Below, one piece after another: positions 1-11,190 of a stretch of DNA of 64,000 nt. Location of the stretch: the NCBI GenBank assembly GCA_937625935.1, contig OW569383.1, positions 62,001 to 126,000 of the forward strand. Reading direction: 5' to 3'. The translations under genes and the position numbers were made by a program. The stretch is from Tetramitus jugosus (Eukaryota > Heterolobosea > Eutetramitea > Acrasida > Vahlkampfiidae). The notes under the pieces were generated by a model that saw nothing but the letters and a program-made list of their open reading frames with translations, was not told the DNA's origin and ran no database searches. Numbering within the stretch: position 1 is the first letter of the stretch; the number at the start of each line of letters is the position of its first letter.

Positions 1-144
1 CTCTTCCTCTTTTTTCGGCATCACACTGTACTTAAATGCCTCAAAATATCTTTTAAAACCTCGGCAGACTCATTGTTTAGGGAAAGTCGGGTGAAGGATG
101 TCATGTCCCAAATTAAGAAAGCAATGGAGGAAAAACTCGGAAGA

Positions 145-1198
145 TATTGTTGGTTAGGCTCAATTTTTGACACTCCCGTGGAAATCTTCCGTTTTTGGTA
201 CCTTTTCGCGCCAAAAGACGGAGTATTGACAATTTTGAATGAAAAACAGGTTTATTGATAAGTATTTACAGTTGGTGCACTCAGTCCCTTCTTCTTGGCC
301 AGTGTCTAGAAATGCTTTAAAATACAGTTCTGCTGATGTCATCCTCTTCATCAGAACCACCTTCGAACGAAGAGAGAGATTCATCCAATGACACTATTCT
401 TTGCTTCTTCTTTACTGATGAATCTTCCGTATGTTCATCTTCTCTGCATCGTTTTGTCGAATCTGCTTGCTTTGTCGGTGTACTTTCGTGACTTTGTAGA
501 AGCAAGCATTCCTTTTCCACTTGCTTAAGCTCATCGAATACTTGGGTGAAATAGAGTTTTTTGAACTCTTCCACCGGAACCTTTTTGTTGGCAACGTTAC
601 CGAGATTTATTTCGGGTTTATTGGTTTTCACCCTCATGCTTTCCTTCAGTTTGACGCCAAGCTTGTTCGCGCCAAAAATTTCTCGAAACACGTTGAAAAA
701 AAGAAAGGATTGGGACAACGTGGAAAAGCTATAGTCATTGAGAGATGGACGGATCTGCGTGAGTCATATTCGATGACCTTAATGACCACACCCAACAATG
801 AAATGAGCATTGTTGCAGAGATACGTGAAGGGTCAAACACACAATACGATTATGCGCTGTTAATTGCTGATTGTATCAGAGGAGGGTATTTGTGTCGAGG
901 GGACGTAATTTTGGTATTGGATAATGCCTCAGTTCACGTTGGTCATGATACATTCTCGACAATCGTGGAGACATTGTCAATTAGGCATCACACTGGTGCT
1001 ATTGCCCATGTACTCGCCTGAATTGAATCCAGCAGAGTAACATGATCAATATTTTGTCCAAGCTCACACATCAGAGACTACTCTCGTTTTATCGTAGATG
1101 CATCTTTCACCCAAAAGTGGAATAAATTTTTTTTTGGCGCCAACCAAAATCAGAAAGAATTTTGTGTGAGCGCAAAAACTTGAGTCTAACCAACAATA
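145..1198 (+). mobile_element. Degenerate Tc1/mariner-type DNA transposon with TIRs and TA flanks
   Basis: The ends are imperfect inverted repeats. Bases 145-162 (TATTGTTGGTTAGGCTCA) match the reverse complement of 1181-1198 at 17 of 18 positions. Weaker similarity continues inward for roughly 50 bases, including a shared TTTTGG and GCGCCAAAA stretch. Both ends carry a TA dinucleotide outside the TTGTTGG terminus, as expected for Tc1/mariner/IS630 insertion at TA. The interior holds a broken DDE transposase. The element is about 1.05 kb and inactive. Boundaries were read by eye. Confidence 0.7.
719..1040 (+). pseudogene. DDE transposase fragment (IS630/Tc1/mariner superfamily), frameshifted
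   Basis: The frame ending at 1021 contains a DLRESYSM...TTPNN block, a GDVILVLDNASVH motif near 900-937 carrying the second catalytic Asp, and then a premature stop. The expected YSPELNPAE block with the third acidic residue lies in a different frame at about 1008-1037 and ends in TAA, so at least one indel separates the two halves. The N-terminal DNA-binding region and first catalytic Asp are not recognisable in the preceding 500 bases. It lies inside the inverted repeats at 145-1198. Family assignment rests on the DNAxxH and YSPELNPxE motifs. Confidence 0.75.
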
Positions 1199-1201
1199 GA
1201 T

Positions 1202-1525
1202 ATGCGATCCGAACCAAGCCCCAAATTCTACTCTAAGAACACCACCCGAAACGAGAAGAAAGGAAATAGAGTTGGAATAAAGAAGAGGTCGGCAATTACA
1301 GCCAATATCGGCGACGACTTATCTGGGGATGAGGAAGAAGCGGATCATTTGTCATCCACAACTGATCAACTGCACTAAGACCGACAGAAGATTTTAGGGT
1401 TTATCGGAATACGAAACGAAGCGATCGCCGAGAAACGAGCAGAGAAATCTCAACTGACGAAAATTAGGCGCCAAGAAGAGGTGAGAGACTTCAAAGAAGC
1501 CAATCAGAGAGTTCAAACGGTTTAG
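1202..1525 (+). pseudogene. Degenerate ORF of unknown origin, charged/coiled-coil-like
   Basis: An ATG at 1202 opens 58 codons of basic then acidic sequence ending in TAA at 1376-1378. The same frame then runs on for another 48 codons of Lys/Arg/Glu-rich, helix-prone sequence to TAG at 1523-1525. This pattern fits a once-continuous frame with one stop mutation. It starts just outside the right inverted repeat of the Tc1/mariner-like element. I recognise no domain. A further open stretch follows at 1578-1763 in another frame and may belong to the same dead gene. Confidence 0.3.
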
Positions 1526-2720
1526 TACTGTTAATTGTCTGGAACGATCCGAGTTCAATACATTTGTAAGAGGTACATTGGAGTATTCGTTTGGAAAACA
1601 GAACCCTCGAAATATTGTTCAGAACTCTATCCGTGCCATCATGTCTCTGAAGAAGTTTACGGATGTATTTGGAGATGAAGCAACAAGAACTATTGCGATG
1701 TACCGGGTATTGGTGATACGACTTACCCTTCTTGACAATCTTCACATCTTGTTTGACATGGGAATGGGCGCCCCACTCGTAATAAATAATTGGACACTTA
1801 CATGGTGTGTACAGGCATCTGTTGTCTCAATTGGAGTTGGACACTCTCTACATTTAACTTGCTTGGAGTACTCGGCAAGGCTTCCTTTCGCATGTTCTCT
1901 GCAAAAGTGGTGACATGCTCCATCGTTTCTCTTAACTTACTTTCTCTCCAGCAAACATCACAAGAACGAGAGTTGTTTGCGATTGAAATTTGACCTGTTT
2001 GCAAAAGAACGATAGAAGTAATTTTTCAACACAATACAAAAATTTTGGTGGTCAATTCAAGAAAGCACACTTTTGAAACACAAATTGTGTTTGTGTTTGC
2101 TGTTTTGTTTGTTTTCGTGCACCTGTGTTTTGACAGACATATAAAACAGCTAGCTCTTGAGCGGGATAACAAATTCGTTGACAATACCTGCCACGAGTAT
2201 GTCTTGAATCTCTTCTTCTGCACCAGTTGCTTTTTCTTTCTTGGAGCTTTTCACATAATCTTTCCACTCTCTTGTTCTAATATGCGTTACATGTTCCCTT
2301 AGGAGAGCAAATGTGCAGAAATTCAATCGCTTATTGGGCTCAGTATCTCGAGCCCACCTGAAAAGTTGTTCCATATTTTCCTTTACAATTTCCAAGAGCA
2401 CATTCATATCTTTGATCTTGAATGCTCTGTTTGAGAGAAGTGTTGGATCCAATTGTACGCCCTATTTCTTTTTTAATCCCTAACGACCGGGTGGATGTGC
2501 ACAAACAACCAAACCAAAAAGGAAATTACATCCGGGGTCAACCAAGATGACAGAAGAGGAAACGTTCAATAAAAAATTTATAGCAATGTTGATCTATCGA
2601 GTTGAAAGTGCGAGGTCATCTGCCTTTGTCTCTTGCGACAGTCAACGAAGTGTTGGAACCACCAAAATGAAGCTGCTTCCTCTGAAGCTGTTCCTGACTT
2701 CTCTTCGCTCTCATTCTTTC
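1526..2720. other. Gene-poor stretch with short unassigned ORFs
   Basis: Only short open frames occur here: a + frame at 1578-1913 and a - frame at 2150-2452. The latter encodes about 100 residues rich in Lys/Glu, starts at TTG and has no recognisable domain. Neither has convincing start context or family motifs. Given the transposon remnants on both sides, these are more likely decayed element or gene fragments than functional genes. Confidence 0.4.
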
Positions 2721-3997
2721 TCAATTCTTTCTTTTCCTCTTCTCTTCACGTAATTTGACCTCGTCCCTTTTGAATCTTGAATAATCTTCGGATAATTCAT
2801 CACGCAACTGGCACAGAAAGTCTTGTTGGGTATAAGCTACTGGCAATTCTCTGTCAGTTTTCGCACAAACATGAATATAATAAATCCAACTGTTGATGAA
2901 CACCATCTTCAACAAGGTATAAAAACAACATCTCCTCCAAGAGGCATTCCGATAGTAGGCTTCTGATTCACCATATTCAAATTGTAGGCATCAACATGTC
3001 CCATACCATTGACAGTATAGTCACGAGCAACATAGGAATAATTTCTTTTCCTCCCCTTGAATGACCTGAGCACCTTCGTTACCTCATTTGAATGAATGTT
3101 TGAATAAAAATTGGTTGGTTGAGAGCCTTTATCCTTCCATGACACACAAGCAAATCTATTCTCCTCTTGCTCTGTGACCAAGCAACTGAACAACTTTAAA
3201 CCTTCATGAGCCTTCATAAGTGTCATGGTGCCTTCCTTGAATAAGGAGGTTGTCCTATTGGATCTGGCAGTACATGTGATACCATATCCTCTCTTCACTG
3301 TATCCAGAGTCAGTTTGTCCCCTCCATAGTAATTGTCCCAGTAGCACTTATACTGACCCATGCCACTGGGGAGGGTGTCCAAAGCTGAATTACATAGACT
3401 CCTGAGCACTTCATCTTCGACAGCCTCCCTCTTCTTATGTAGACGAAACCAATACAGGAAATGTGCCTGACAGACAAGGCAATAGAACTTGAGACCCCAC
3501 TCGGTTGGTTTCGATGGCTCATATACCTTATGTCGCGACTGACCCTCAAATTTGACCATCATTTCGTCTATTGATATGTGTCTAAAGGGATGCCAATGTG
3601 ATTGTTGATCAATATTTTCTGTTGTATGAAAGATAGGGCATCATCATCAAGAGCTAGTAGCATGAAACAACTCTTGGTGTATCTGGAGGAAATCATCTCT
3701 GCTCATTCCGCAATGAGAAATGAAGTGGTTGGGCTCGCTTGTTGACTAGTGATGCTTGATGTTGGAGCGCTTTCTCAAGCCCATCTCTATATGAACTGCG
3801 AAGAAACACAGCAGCATTGTCTTATTCAACCTGTCATCCAGGGTCCGGTTTGTCTTCCATCCTTCCAAAGATCTCTTTTTTATCTGTCCTCTTGGTCGAA
3901 TCAACATACCAGTCTTTAGTTCTTGAAGCAATCTGTTTATTATAGATTGAACAAGGTGAAATGTTACTGCGACCACAACAGATTGCAGTGAATTCAC
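2721..3997 (-). pseudogene. piggyBac-type transposase (DDE_Tnp_1_7) pseudogene
   Basis: Read on the minus strand. An N-terminal piece near 3640-3997 carries a GMSRDDFLQIHQ motif typical of the piggyBac core. An ISIDEMMVKFEGQS block at about 3540-3575 bears the first catalytic Asp. A long stretch down to 2909 includes KPTEWGLKFYC and a DNYYGGDKL block with the second Asp. A C-terminal piece at 2721-2915 (KMVFINSWIYYIHVCAK) matches the terminal helical region. The pieces lie in different frames and the N-terminal part contains in-frame stops (TAG after RSNIKHH; TGA TGA after HATSS), so the gene is dead. Its 5' end overlaps the start of the NHL gene on the other strand. No clear TTAA-flanked inverted repeats were found. 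Confidence 0.8.
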
Positions 3998-4671
3998 ACA
4001 ATGACTACATTGTTGTTGGTTACACTACTCACAAAATCCATATATTTGATGGAAGTGATGGAACACACAAGCTGTCTTTTGGAGGTTATGGACGCTCTAA
4101 TGGTGAGTTTCAAAATCCATGTGGTGTTGTGTGTGACAAAGAAGACAATATTTTTGTCGCTGATTCTGAAAATAATCGAGTCCAAGTATTTGATAAAGAT
4201 GGAGGATATCTGTATGGGTTTGGATGTTATGGATCTGACAGAGGACAGTTCAATCTGCCAACACAAATACGCATGGACAAGTATGAGAATTTATATATTG
4301 CTGATTTTTTTAATAACAGGATACAAGTGATGGATAAGAGCGGTAGATTTATTAGAATGATTGGATCTGATGATCAGCTCACGAATCCTGGTACTGTCTG
4401 TGTGGATGAATGGGATAACACATATGTCACTGATGACAAGAATCTCATTTCAGTCTTCAATAGAGCTGGTGAGCTTCTATATCAGATAGGAACAGCAGGC
4501 GAATTTAGCGATCCATGGGGTATGTGTATTGACAAGACTAACAAGTTGATTACTTGTGAATTCAGTCAGGACAGAATTCAAGTGTGGCAATTACCTCCAC
4601 CTAATGTATGGATCAACCATCCTTCTGAAAGAGCAATTGTATACTCTGACGTCGATATTCTTTGTGAATGA
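3946..4671 (+). CDS. NHL-repeat beta-propeller protein, 5'-truncated
   Basis: About 240 residues of tandem NHL repeats, each with a pattern like GVVCDKEDNIFVADSENNRV followed by a strand such as VQVFDKDGGYL. Four to five blades are present, then a short tail ending at TGA. NHL propellers usually serve as protein- or RNA-binding scaffolds. The first in-frame ATG (3961) falls inside the opening G-E-x-x-x-R-P-Q-x-I-A-V strand of a repeat. That repeat is continuous with the IEQGE codons just upstream (3946-3960), which follow a TTTATTATAG that looks like a 3' splice site. The gene therefore probably had upstream exon(s), now replaced by the piggyBac-like sequence. It is either a truncated pseudogene or an internally initiated remnant; no frame breaks occur in what remains. 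Confidence 0.7.
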   Translation: MEQGEMLLRPQQIAVNSHNDYIVVGYTTHKIHIFDGSDGTHKLSFGGYGRSNGEFQNPCGVVCDKEDNIFVADSENNRVQVFDKDGGYLYGFGCYGSDRGQFNLPTQIRMDKYENLYIADFFNNRIQVMDKSGRFIRMIGSDDQLTNPGTVCVDEWDNTYVTDDKNLISVFNRAGELLYQIGTAGEFSDPWGMCIDKTNKLITCEFSQDRIQVWQLPPPNVWINHPSERAIVYSDVDILCE

Positions 4672-5094
4672 AGGCCTGTTTAGTCATGGTTGTGACTGTT
4701 GTGAATATTTGAATGCATTAAAAAGACTACATGAGTAGTTTGTTGATTGCTTAAGTTCCCTGTACCAAAACAATAGATCAGCTTTCCAACTTTCAATCAT
4801 ACTACTAACTGGAGTTGTCGTTCACTCTGGGTTTGATAGTAAGGTAATGCACCTGATCAAGATCAGTGTTGCAATAGTTAAAGAACTTTCGCACACAACG
4901 ATCATCACTCACATTGAGTACTCACTAAGTCCCAAGAGGAACATCCAGATATTATAGATATCTACTATCATTTGGCCTCAACATCAATATTGAATCAAAA
5001 AATATACGAAATTACGAGTACCATATTGAATCAACACGTGTACTTTACTTGATGTGACACATTTGTGCCATTGTACCCACCCAGATCGTTACTA
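4672..5094. other. Intergenic, convergent 3' ends
   Basis: This AT-rich spacer lies between the 3' ends of the NHL gene (+) and the LRR gene (-). I see no coding frame, RNA gene or repeat that can be supported. Confidence 0.5.
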
Positions 5095-6534
5095 CTAATC
5101 ATATTTCAAGTCAATATGGTAATACTCCAGTTCGAACTGCTTCAGATAGTCAGCATAAACGTCATTGTCTTGCCTTGGAACATCATAGATGTGGATCGTT
5201 GAACACTTTGGATCTGTAATCACATGTTCACTGATGGCTTGTCTATACTCTGCTCCAAAGTTGGATACGTGGAGAATTAACTCTTCCAAGAAATGTGGTT
5301 TCAATGTAGAAAGATCCATAGATGCTTTCAGTTCTGCATGTGACAACGCCAAACTGGTTAATGCAGGACATGCAGTGAGTAAACGAGTGAACCAATTCTC
5401 AGCAGTGATACTCTTAATATACTGAGAATCGATGATCTCTAATTGAGGACATGCCATGAATATTGCCAACAGCTCTTCATTCAATTCGTATTTTGGATAT
5501 GAGGTGCTGAATGGGGACCTTATTGAGACGAGATTCGATAAGTTCTCTGTTGGAAACATTGGCAGTATATCTAAAGGACCTGCGAACTTCTTCAACTTGT
5601 TCATATTTCTGAACAACAGAGTCATATCCTTCATTTCTGAATCATCCAAATCTTCCAAAGTCATATCAGATAGTCGCAGTTCAACAATATTTGCACCACC
5701 ATTGCCTTTGAAAAACAATGAGAGCATTATTACAGGACTTCTGTCCAATTCCAGTTTAACGAGCTTTGGGAAATCTTGTGACAATGATACTTTGTGATCA
5801 TTTTTCTTTCCCATAGTAATGTTGGCCTCTTTTAGAGAAGCATGACATCCTGATAAGATATAGGCAAGATTCTGCATATCTGGCTCAGTCAAATGTAATT
5901 TCTCAAGATTTGAAAATTGTAACTTGGAGAAGTCGAACTCTACATTACTTAAATCTAATGTCAAATCCTTCAGACAACTCTGCGCAGCATACAGTAGCAC
6001 AGAATGATGGTGAATGCATCTTTGTATGTCTAACTTTGCCAGTCTTTTGAAGGCAGGGACATGAGTGTCTGTTTTCACCTGCTTTGGTCCATTGTCACCT
6101 TGCTGATTTACAGTCAGTTGTTCCAAACGATCCAATACACCATCTATTTGAAAAACTTTACGCCACAAATCAGAAGTAATCCCTTTAGAAAGAGTGAATG
6201 TTACTTGTGTTAGAGGAAGTCGTTTGAACAGGTCCAACACAAACTGTTCAGGTAAAGGTAAATTTCCGTAGCTTGAAAATGACTTAAGCTTCTTAAGGTT
6301 GAGCAGCAACTCTTTCCAATCATCGTCCAAGCCCAGATCACCATCAATACTAGTTAAGTTAGGCATCAAAGGTAACCATTTCTTCACAAGATCTTGAACC
6401 TTATAACTAAAGTGTAAATCCTCCAACATTGCAAACTCAGATGTTGGCTCAAAAGTTGGTTTGGAGGAGACACTGGACTCGTCTTTGGGTGAAAAGATTA
6501 CTTCATAATCTGTTAAACTCAACTTGGTGGCCAT
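5095..6534 (-). CDS. Leucine-rich repeat (F-box/RNI-like) protein
   Basis: A 479-residue protein starting at the ATG at 6534 (MATKLSLTDYEVIF). The frame stays open upstream to 6693, but that part reads like 5' untranslated or intronic sequence. Recurrent LRR units are visible throughout, for example FSNLEKLHLTEPDMQNLAYI, FPKLVKLELDRSP and CPALTSLALSHAELKAS, matching the irregular repeats of F-box-associated/RNI-like proteins. No F-box is evident at the N terminus, no signal peptide and no membrane segment, so it is likely a cytosolic interaction protein. It is intronless and convergent with the NHL gene. Molecular function is unknown. Confidence 0.75.
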   Translation of the reverse strand: MATKLSLTDYEVIFSPKDESSVSSKPTFEPTSEFAMLEDLHFSYKVQDLVKKWLPLMPNLTSIDGDLGLDDDWKELLLNLKKLKSFSSYGNLPLPEQFVLDLFKRLPLTQVTFTLSKGITSDLWRKVFQIDGVLDRLEQLTVNQQGDNGPKQVKTDTHVPAFKRLAKLDIQRCIHHHSVLLYAAQSCLKDLTLDLSNVEFDFSKLQFSNLEKLHLTEPDMQNLAYILSGCHASLKEANITMGKKNDHKVSLSQDFPKLVKLELDRSPVIMLSLFFKGNGGANIVELRLSDMTLEDLDDSEMKDMTLLFRNMNKLKKFAGPLDILPMFPTENLSNLVSIRSPFSTSYPKYELNEELLAIFMACPQLEIIDSQYIKSITAENWFTRLLTACPALTSLALSHAELKASMDLSTLKPHFLEELILHVSNFGAEYRQAISEHVITDPKCSTIHIYDVPRQDNDVYADYLKQFELEYYHIDLKYD

Positions 6535-6927
6535 TGTGTATACCTCTGGAAGAATTACACAAAAGTGTTGAGCTTTGTCAAAATGAAATTTGCTAATTTG
6601 GCAATCTTTGAAGAAGGGAAGAATACAGTTTGTAGTCACACCACGACCCCATTTTTCAATTTCTCTTGTCTTCCAAATTGCCGGTTGCCTCATACACTGG
6701 TGCCAGTGACGACTTACAAGACCTGCAGTGTGAACAAGAAATGGTGTTGGACAGAAGGAGAGGAAATGTGTGACGCAGTCGTCAGATAGGAGTCCTCATT
6801 TTGATGATTAACGGTTGGGTTTTTTGGAACAAAAAAACAAACTATTTGTTGTCGGATGCCAAAAGTTACAAGTTGTGTCCTCGTCGACTGTCATTCTCTT
6901 TTAGTTTTATTCTCCCTAACGAAGGAT

Positions 6928-9900
6928 TTACTTCCTTGAATAGCCAAGAAGTGATTCCTCATCATCATTCGTATCGTCCTCAGTTGTCACCACAATGGCA
7001 GGAGTTATGCTTGGCTGGGCCTGGTTTGCCACATCAGCATGTCTGTCAGCTCTCAAGTCTACATGCTCATCATCTAGTTTGATATCATCATGTTCGGGGA
7101 AGTGACTAAATGGGAGTAAAGGTCGTTCACTCGGATACATTTCATCCTCTTCCAATGGAGAGAGAGCAGGAGAGGGAGCGGGAGGAGTTTCTAGACTGAC
7201 TCGTCTTTTTCTTCTTGGTGACATGGAAGGTATATCCAATAAATTGGGAGAAGGACTAGATGATGGACTTGCAGAAGGGGATGATTTTTCATCAGGATAC
7301 AGCATCTCGCCTCCGCTAGGAGACAATGGTCTGGATATTGGTGAAACATTGGGAGAATAATGCCCAAATGGATTGTAATCGTTCAGTTGAGTGATGAGAC
7401 TGGAAACATTGTCAATGTTGAGTGTAGTACTAGGTACATTGAGAGTCGATCGGTCGAGAGGAGCACCGGTAGATGGGACCTGTCTTTGTAGGCAAACACT
7501 TTGACGTCTAGCAGGAACAAAGATACCACTCTTCGGTGTGGGAGGAGCGACAGTGCTGGCTCTTCTCTGAGGCGCGACTGCACTTCTTCTCCTTTGTGCA
7601 ACCATCGTAGACAATCGATCCGGTTCGAGAGACTGCTGTCCTGACATTACCATTGTGTTTCTCCTTCTGAGCATTGATGCATAGTCGGGTTGTCTTGATT
7701 GAGTGGGAGGAACATAGCTTCTTCTCCTCTGACTCATCACTACACCGCTGGGTCTTCCTCCTCCAAGCATCGAGGTATCGAAACTTGTCGTGTCCGAAGA
7801 GGGTAGATCCATCTCCAAGTCCAACAACTCCTTTCCAAGTTTATCTTTTCTTTTCTTCAGATCTCTATCCAACTTGTCCTGTCGGAATTCAAAATCTTTA
7901 CTGACACTTCTGGTGGCTGCATCCTTCCATTCGTCATTCAACTTGAAATCAGGAATTCTCATTCGGTTCTTGTACTCTTTATCACTGATCGTTCCTGTAC
8001 CCAAGGCCAATAGATCTCCCAATTGCTTTCCTGAGGTGCCTTCTGTTGTTTCCTTGGTTTCCCCTTCTCTCATCACTCGTTGTAGATTTACTGATGTTCC
8101 GAGAGAGGCCTTATCCAAGGCTCTGTACAAATTTTCTCCCTCTTGAAGACTCTTCATGATAGATTGTTCATCTTCTTCTTCTGTTGCAGATGGCTCCCAC
8201 GTCAATTGATTCTCAAATTTTTTCATTGATTCTAGAGTCTTCACTAGATTGTATTCCTCGGCGTGCAAGTTCCGAACTACTAACTTTTGAATCAATGCAT
8301 CAATTTTCTTAATCCAAAACTTGGGTCGTGAGTAGGACGGCATATGACCAACACCAGACATGGCTTCAATGATGTCGAACGTATGTTGTGCTCCCATGCT
8401 AAACACATTGTACGCAAAATCAATCTTCTTCAAGTGATTGATCACTTTCATTCGACTTTCCTGCTGCTTCTTCACTTCAGTTCTTAACACTCGTAACAAT
8501 GTTTCTACCTGTGAGAAATCCGAGCTGTTCAAGGAATCATTTGTTTTGTCAATCAAGTATGCAATGTTCTTCTCCATGAGTACTCTTTCCATATAGAATA
8601 AGAATTTTTCATTGCGAGCCCATTCTACTAGCTCTAAATTATTAATTGTTTCATTTTCAGAGGTATAATACACGATACCGGCATCCTTCAGGATACGTAA
8701 CAGTGTTGTGGGTTTTTCCTGTCGTGCTCCATCACTGCTAGTAGATGACAAACGAACGTTGCTCCTCTGGGATTCTACATCATCGTCTTGATTTTCTGTC
8801 GAGTCATCAAACGTAGAAACACTATCACTCTCTGTTAACAAACCTTGAGAAGCGAATATACATGTCGTTAGATCACAAACAGTCGAAGATATTTCATCTG
8901 AAGCCTCTGGAATCTTGGATAATCCGATTCTCTCTAGATATTCACCCCAATCTGTTCCAACTCGGTCAACTACATCCAACATGTCGGTCAAATCATCGTA
9001 CAGGCATTCTGAGTTAAGATAATTCTCCTTGGACACAATAATTTGAGACATCAAGTCCTCTAATCCCTTCAACACTCCTTCTAGTGCTTGCTCTTCGATC
9101 ATGATATTAACCTCTTTGAACTCTATGTACTCACCATTCTCCTCTGGATAGGATCGAGTGGTTGACTCCAAAAAGATCACATGTTTCAAAACATTGGTAA
9201 TCTCTCGCTCTTCAAAGTGGAATGACATTCTCTCAGCTGCCAATTCCTGGGACACTTGCTTTCGAGTTTTCTTGTCACTCTTGATAGAGAGATGATTCAT
9301 GATTGGACGAATAGTGGAACCTTGAATAAATATAGTAAAGCAGGAAACAACCATTGTGGTAGTCACTAGAATTCGTTTTCTGTTTTCGAATCCAGAGTCG
9401 CTTGGTATGATGAATGCCAAAGCGAACACTATACCTCTCAAGCCAGAATACCCCAACACAAATGCTTCTTGCATGGAAATAGTACCCTTCTTCTGTCTCT
9501 TTCGAATCATATTATACACAATTGTTATACCATACACAAATAGGAATCGGTACGCGATAATGAACACCAGGGTAGCAAGTGTAAATGCCCAATCGAACAG
9601 ATGATGATGTAAAACGATGGAAATTCCGAGATACATGAACACGAGTGTCTCAGCTGTGGAAGCAATCATCTTCAGTCCATACTTGAGTGTCACATGTGAC
9701 TTCTTTTGAATATTCAGCTCCACATAACGATTCATGAACGCTCCACAGAATAAAATTGACATGATACCACTCATCAAGATGCTCTCCGCTACGAAATAGG
9801 ATAGAAATGCGAATGCCAACACAAACAACGGTTCCAACAGAGGTGTGCGACTCGTAAATCGCGTACTCAGTGCTCCAAAGAAGCCAAATACAACACCAAC

Positions 9901-10871
9901 AGCTATTCCACCAATTGAAACATAGACCAATTTGACAATTGAGAGCAGTGCATGAAGAACTCCAAAGTGTAAATCCGGGAGTTTTCTTAGTGATATTATC
10001 AAATTGTACATGACAATAGAAACAGCCTAATATGCATTTCACGAAACAAAGTGTGAGACAAAACATCCGAGTAGTTGTACACATGGATCGTATCCAAGCA
10101 TAACATACATCATTCAATACTGATTCGCCAAACACAAGCATGTACAACGTTTCATTGACTCCAACATCGTCAAAGATGGAGAGAACAGCAACAGGGTCCA
10201 CATTTCCAATCAAACTTGCAAACAGTAAGCAATCCAATAAACTGAAGTGATATTGGTAGATGGATGCAAAATCAAACGCCCACAATGAGGTTCCAATAGC
10301 AACAGTATTCAACAATGTTCCCAGCACAGCATACAGTAGAATCAGTGTCAAGTGCTTCGTAAAGAAGTCCTTTTGTAAAAAATAGCCCGACTCCAATATC
10401 AATGGCGGAATCAAGAAGAGCTACGCAATGCACACAGGAAGAAACTTTGGTCAACCAACACCACTCAACCAAAAGAAAGAATAAATAAATACTTACAAAG
10501 AATAAATCTCCGTTAAAGGACAACAATGGATTGTCCTTACCGACTCCATACACATTCTGCACCAATCGAATCATTCCTCCCAGAACAATGCCCAACATTA
10601 TCACAACTGCGCTCTCTGGAATATAGCGATGATACTCAAACTTTGGTGGAATATTTGAGAAAATGACTTTGAAGAAGGCAGATATCAACACGAGACCAAT
10701 CAAAATAAAGATGGTCTGAGTCATTTCATTGAATTGGAAACCGACAATGGGACCAATAATTGAGTTACTCTCTGCAGTCACTCCTCTCATGACTGGACAA
10801 CAGAGAAACAACAACAATATGAGAAAAGCTGTCTTTAGATAGCTCATCTCTAGCTTAAATAAATGTTTCAT
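6928..10871 (-). CDS. Na+/H+ exchanger (CPA1/NHE family) with long regulatory tail
   Basis: Three exons: 10871-10497, 10420-10109 and 10026-6928, giving 1261 residues. Both introns are phase 0 with GTAAGT...TAG and GTATGT...TAG borders. The N terminus has a signal-like hydrophobic segment, followed by about a dozen membrane spans. The hallmark GESVLNDAVSIV is restored exactly across intron 2 and contains the Asn-Asp ion-binding pair of electroneutral exchangers. GYSGLRGIVFALAF matches the conserved NHE helix carrying the Arg. The family exchanges Na+ (or K+) for H+ at the plasma or organelle membrane. The roughly 750-residue cytosolic tail has helical segments followed by a Ser/Pro/Arg-rich region with many R-R-x-S/T motifs (see findings). 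Exchanger identity is secure; ion preference and location are inferred. Confidence 0.93.
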
Positions 10872-11190
10872 ATTTCCTCTCTGGTATAATATTTAATTTT
10901 GCACTTTGAATATAACAATATTTTGAATTGATCAACGAGCTACTAAACTACTGAACTCAGTCTCATGTGAGGAATAGAAATTATGTTTTCTCAATTTCTC
11001 ATGTTGCGTGCACACAGTCCCAGAGATCATAGCATTTCCCGATCCTCTGGCGTTTTTAGCTAAAACTGCTTCCAGATCATTGCCATTCTATTCTTGGATA
11101 TCAAAAAAGTTGGAGTCAACCACAACAAGCAAGTCGAACAGTTGAAAATGAATCCACAACTTTGTCAGCACATGCGCTGAGAGATCCGAA
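10872..11190. other. Divergent promoter region
   Basis: About 320 bases between the divergent starts of the exchanger (-) and the CCCH-TTL gene (+). The sequence is AT-rich with a short ATG-initiated frame at 11149 that stops at once. No RNA gene or repeat is seen. Confidence 0.4.

Noticed and set aside
2474-5098. Possible piggyBac terminal inverted repeats (TTAATCCCTAACGACCGGG at ~2474 versus a similar inverted AACGATCTGGGTGG near 5092)
   Set aside because: The match is short and gapped, the right side has no TTAA, and the span would place the NHL gene inside the element and run into the LRR coding end. Chance similarity is likelier.
5456-5797. Plus-strand ORF opposite the LRR gene
   Set aside because: Shadow frame with no domain; the minus-strand LRR pattern is clear.
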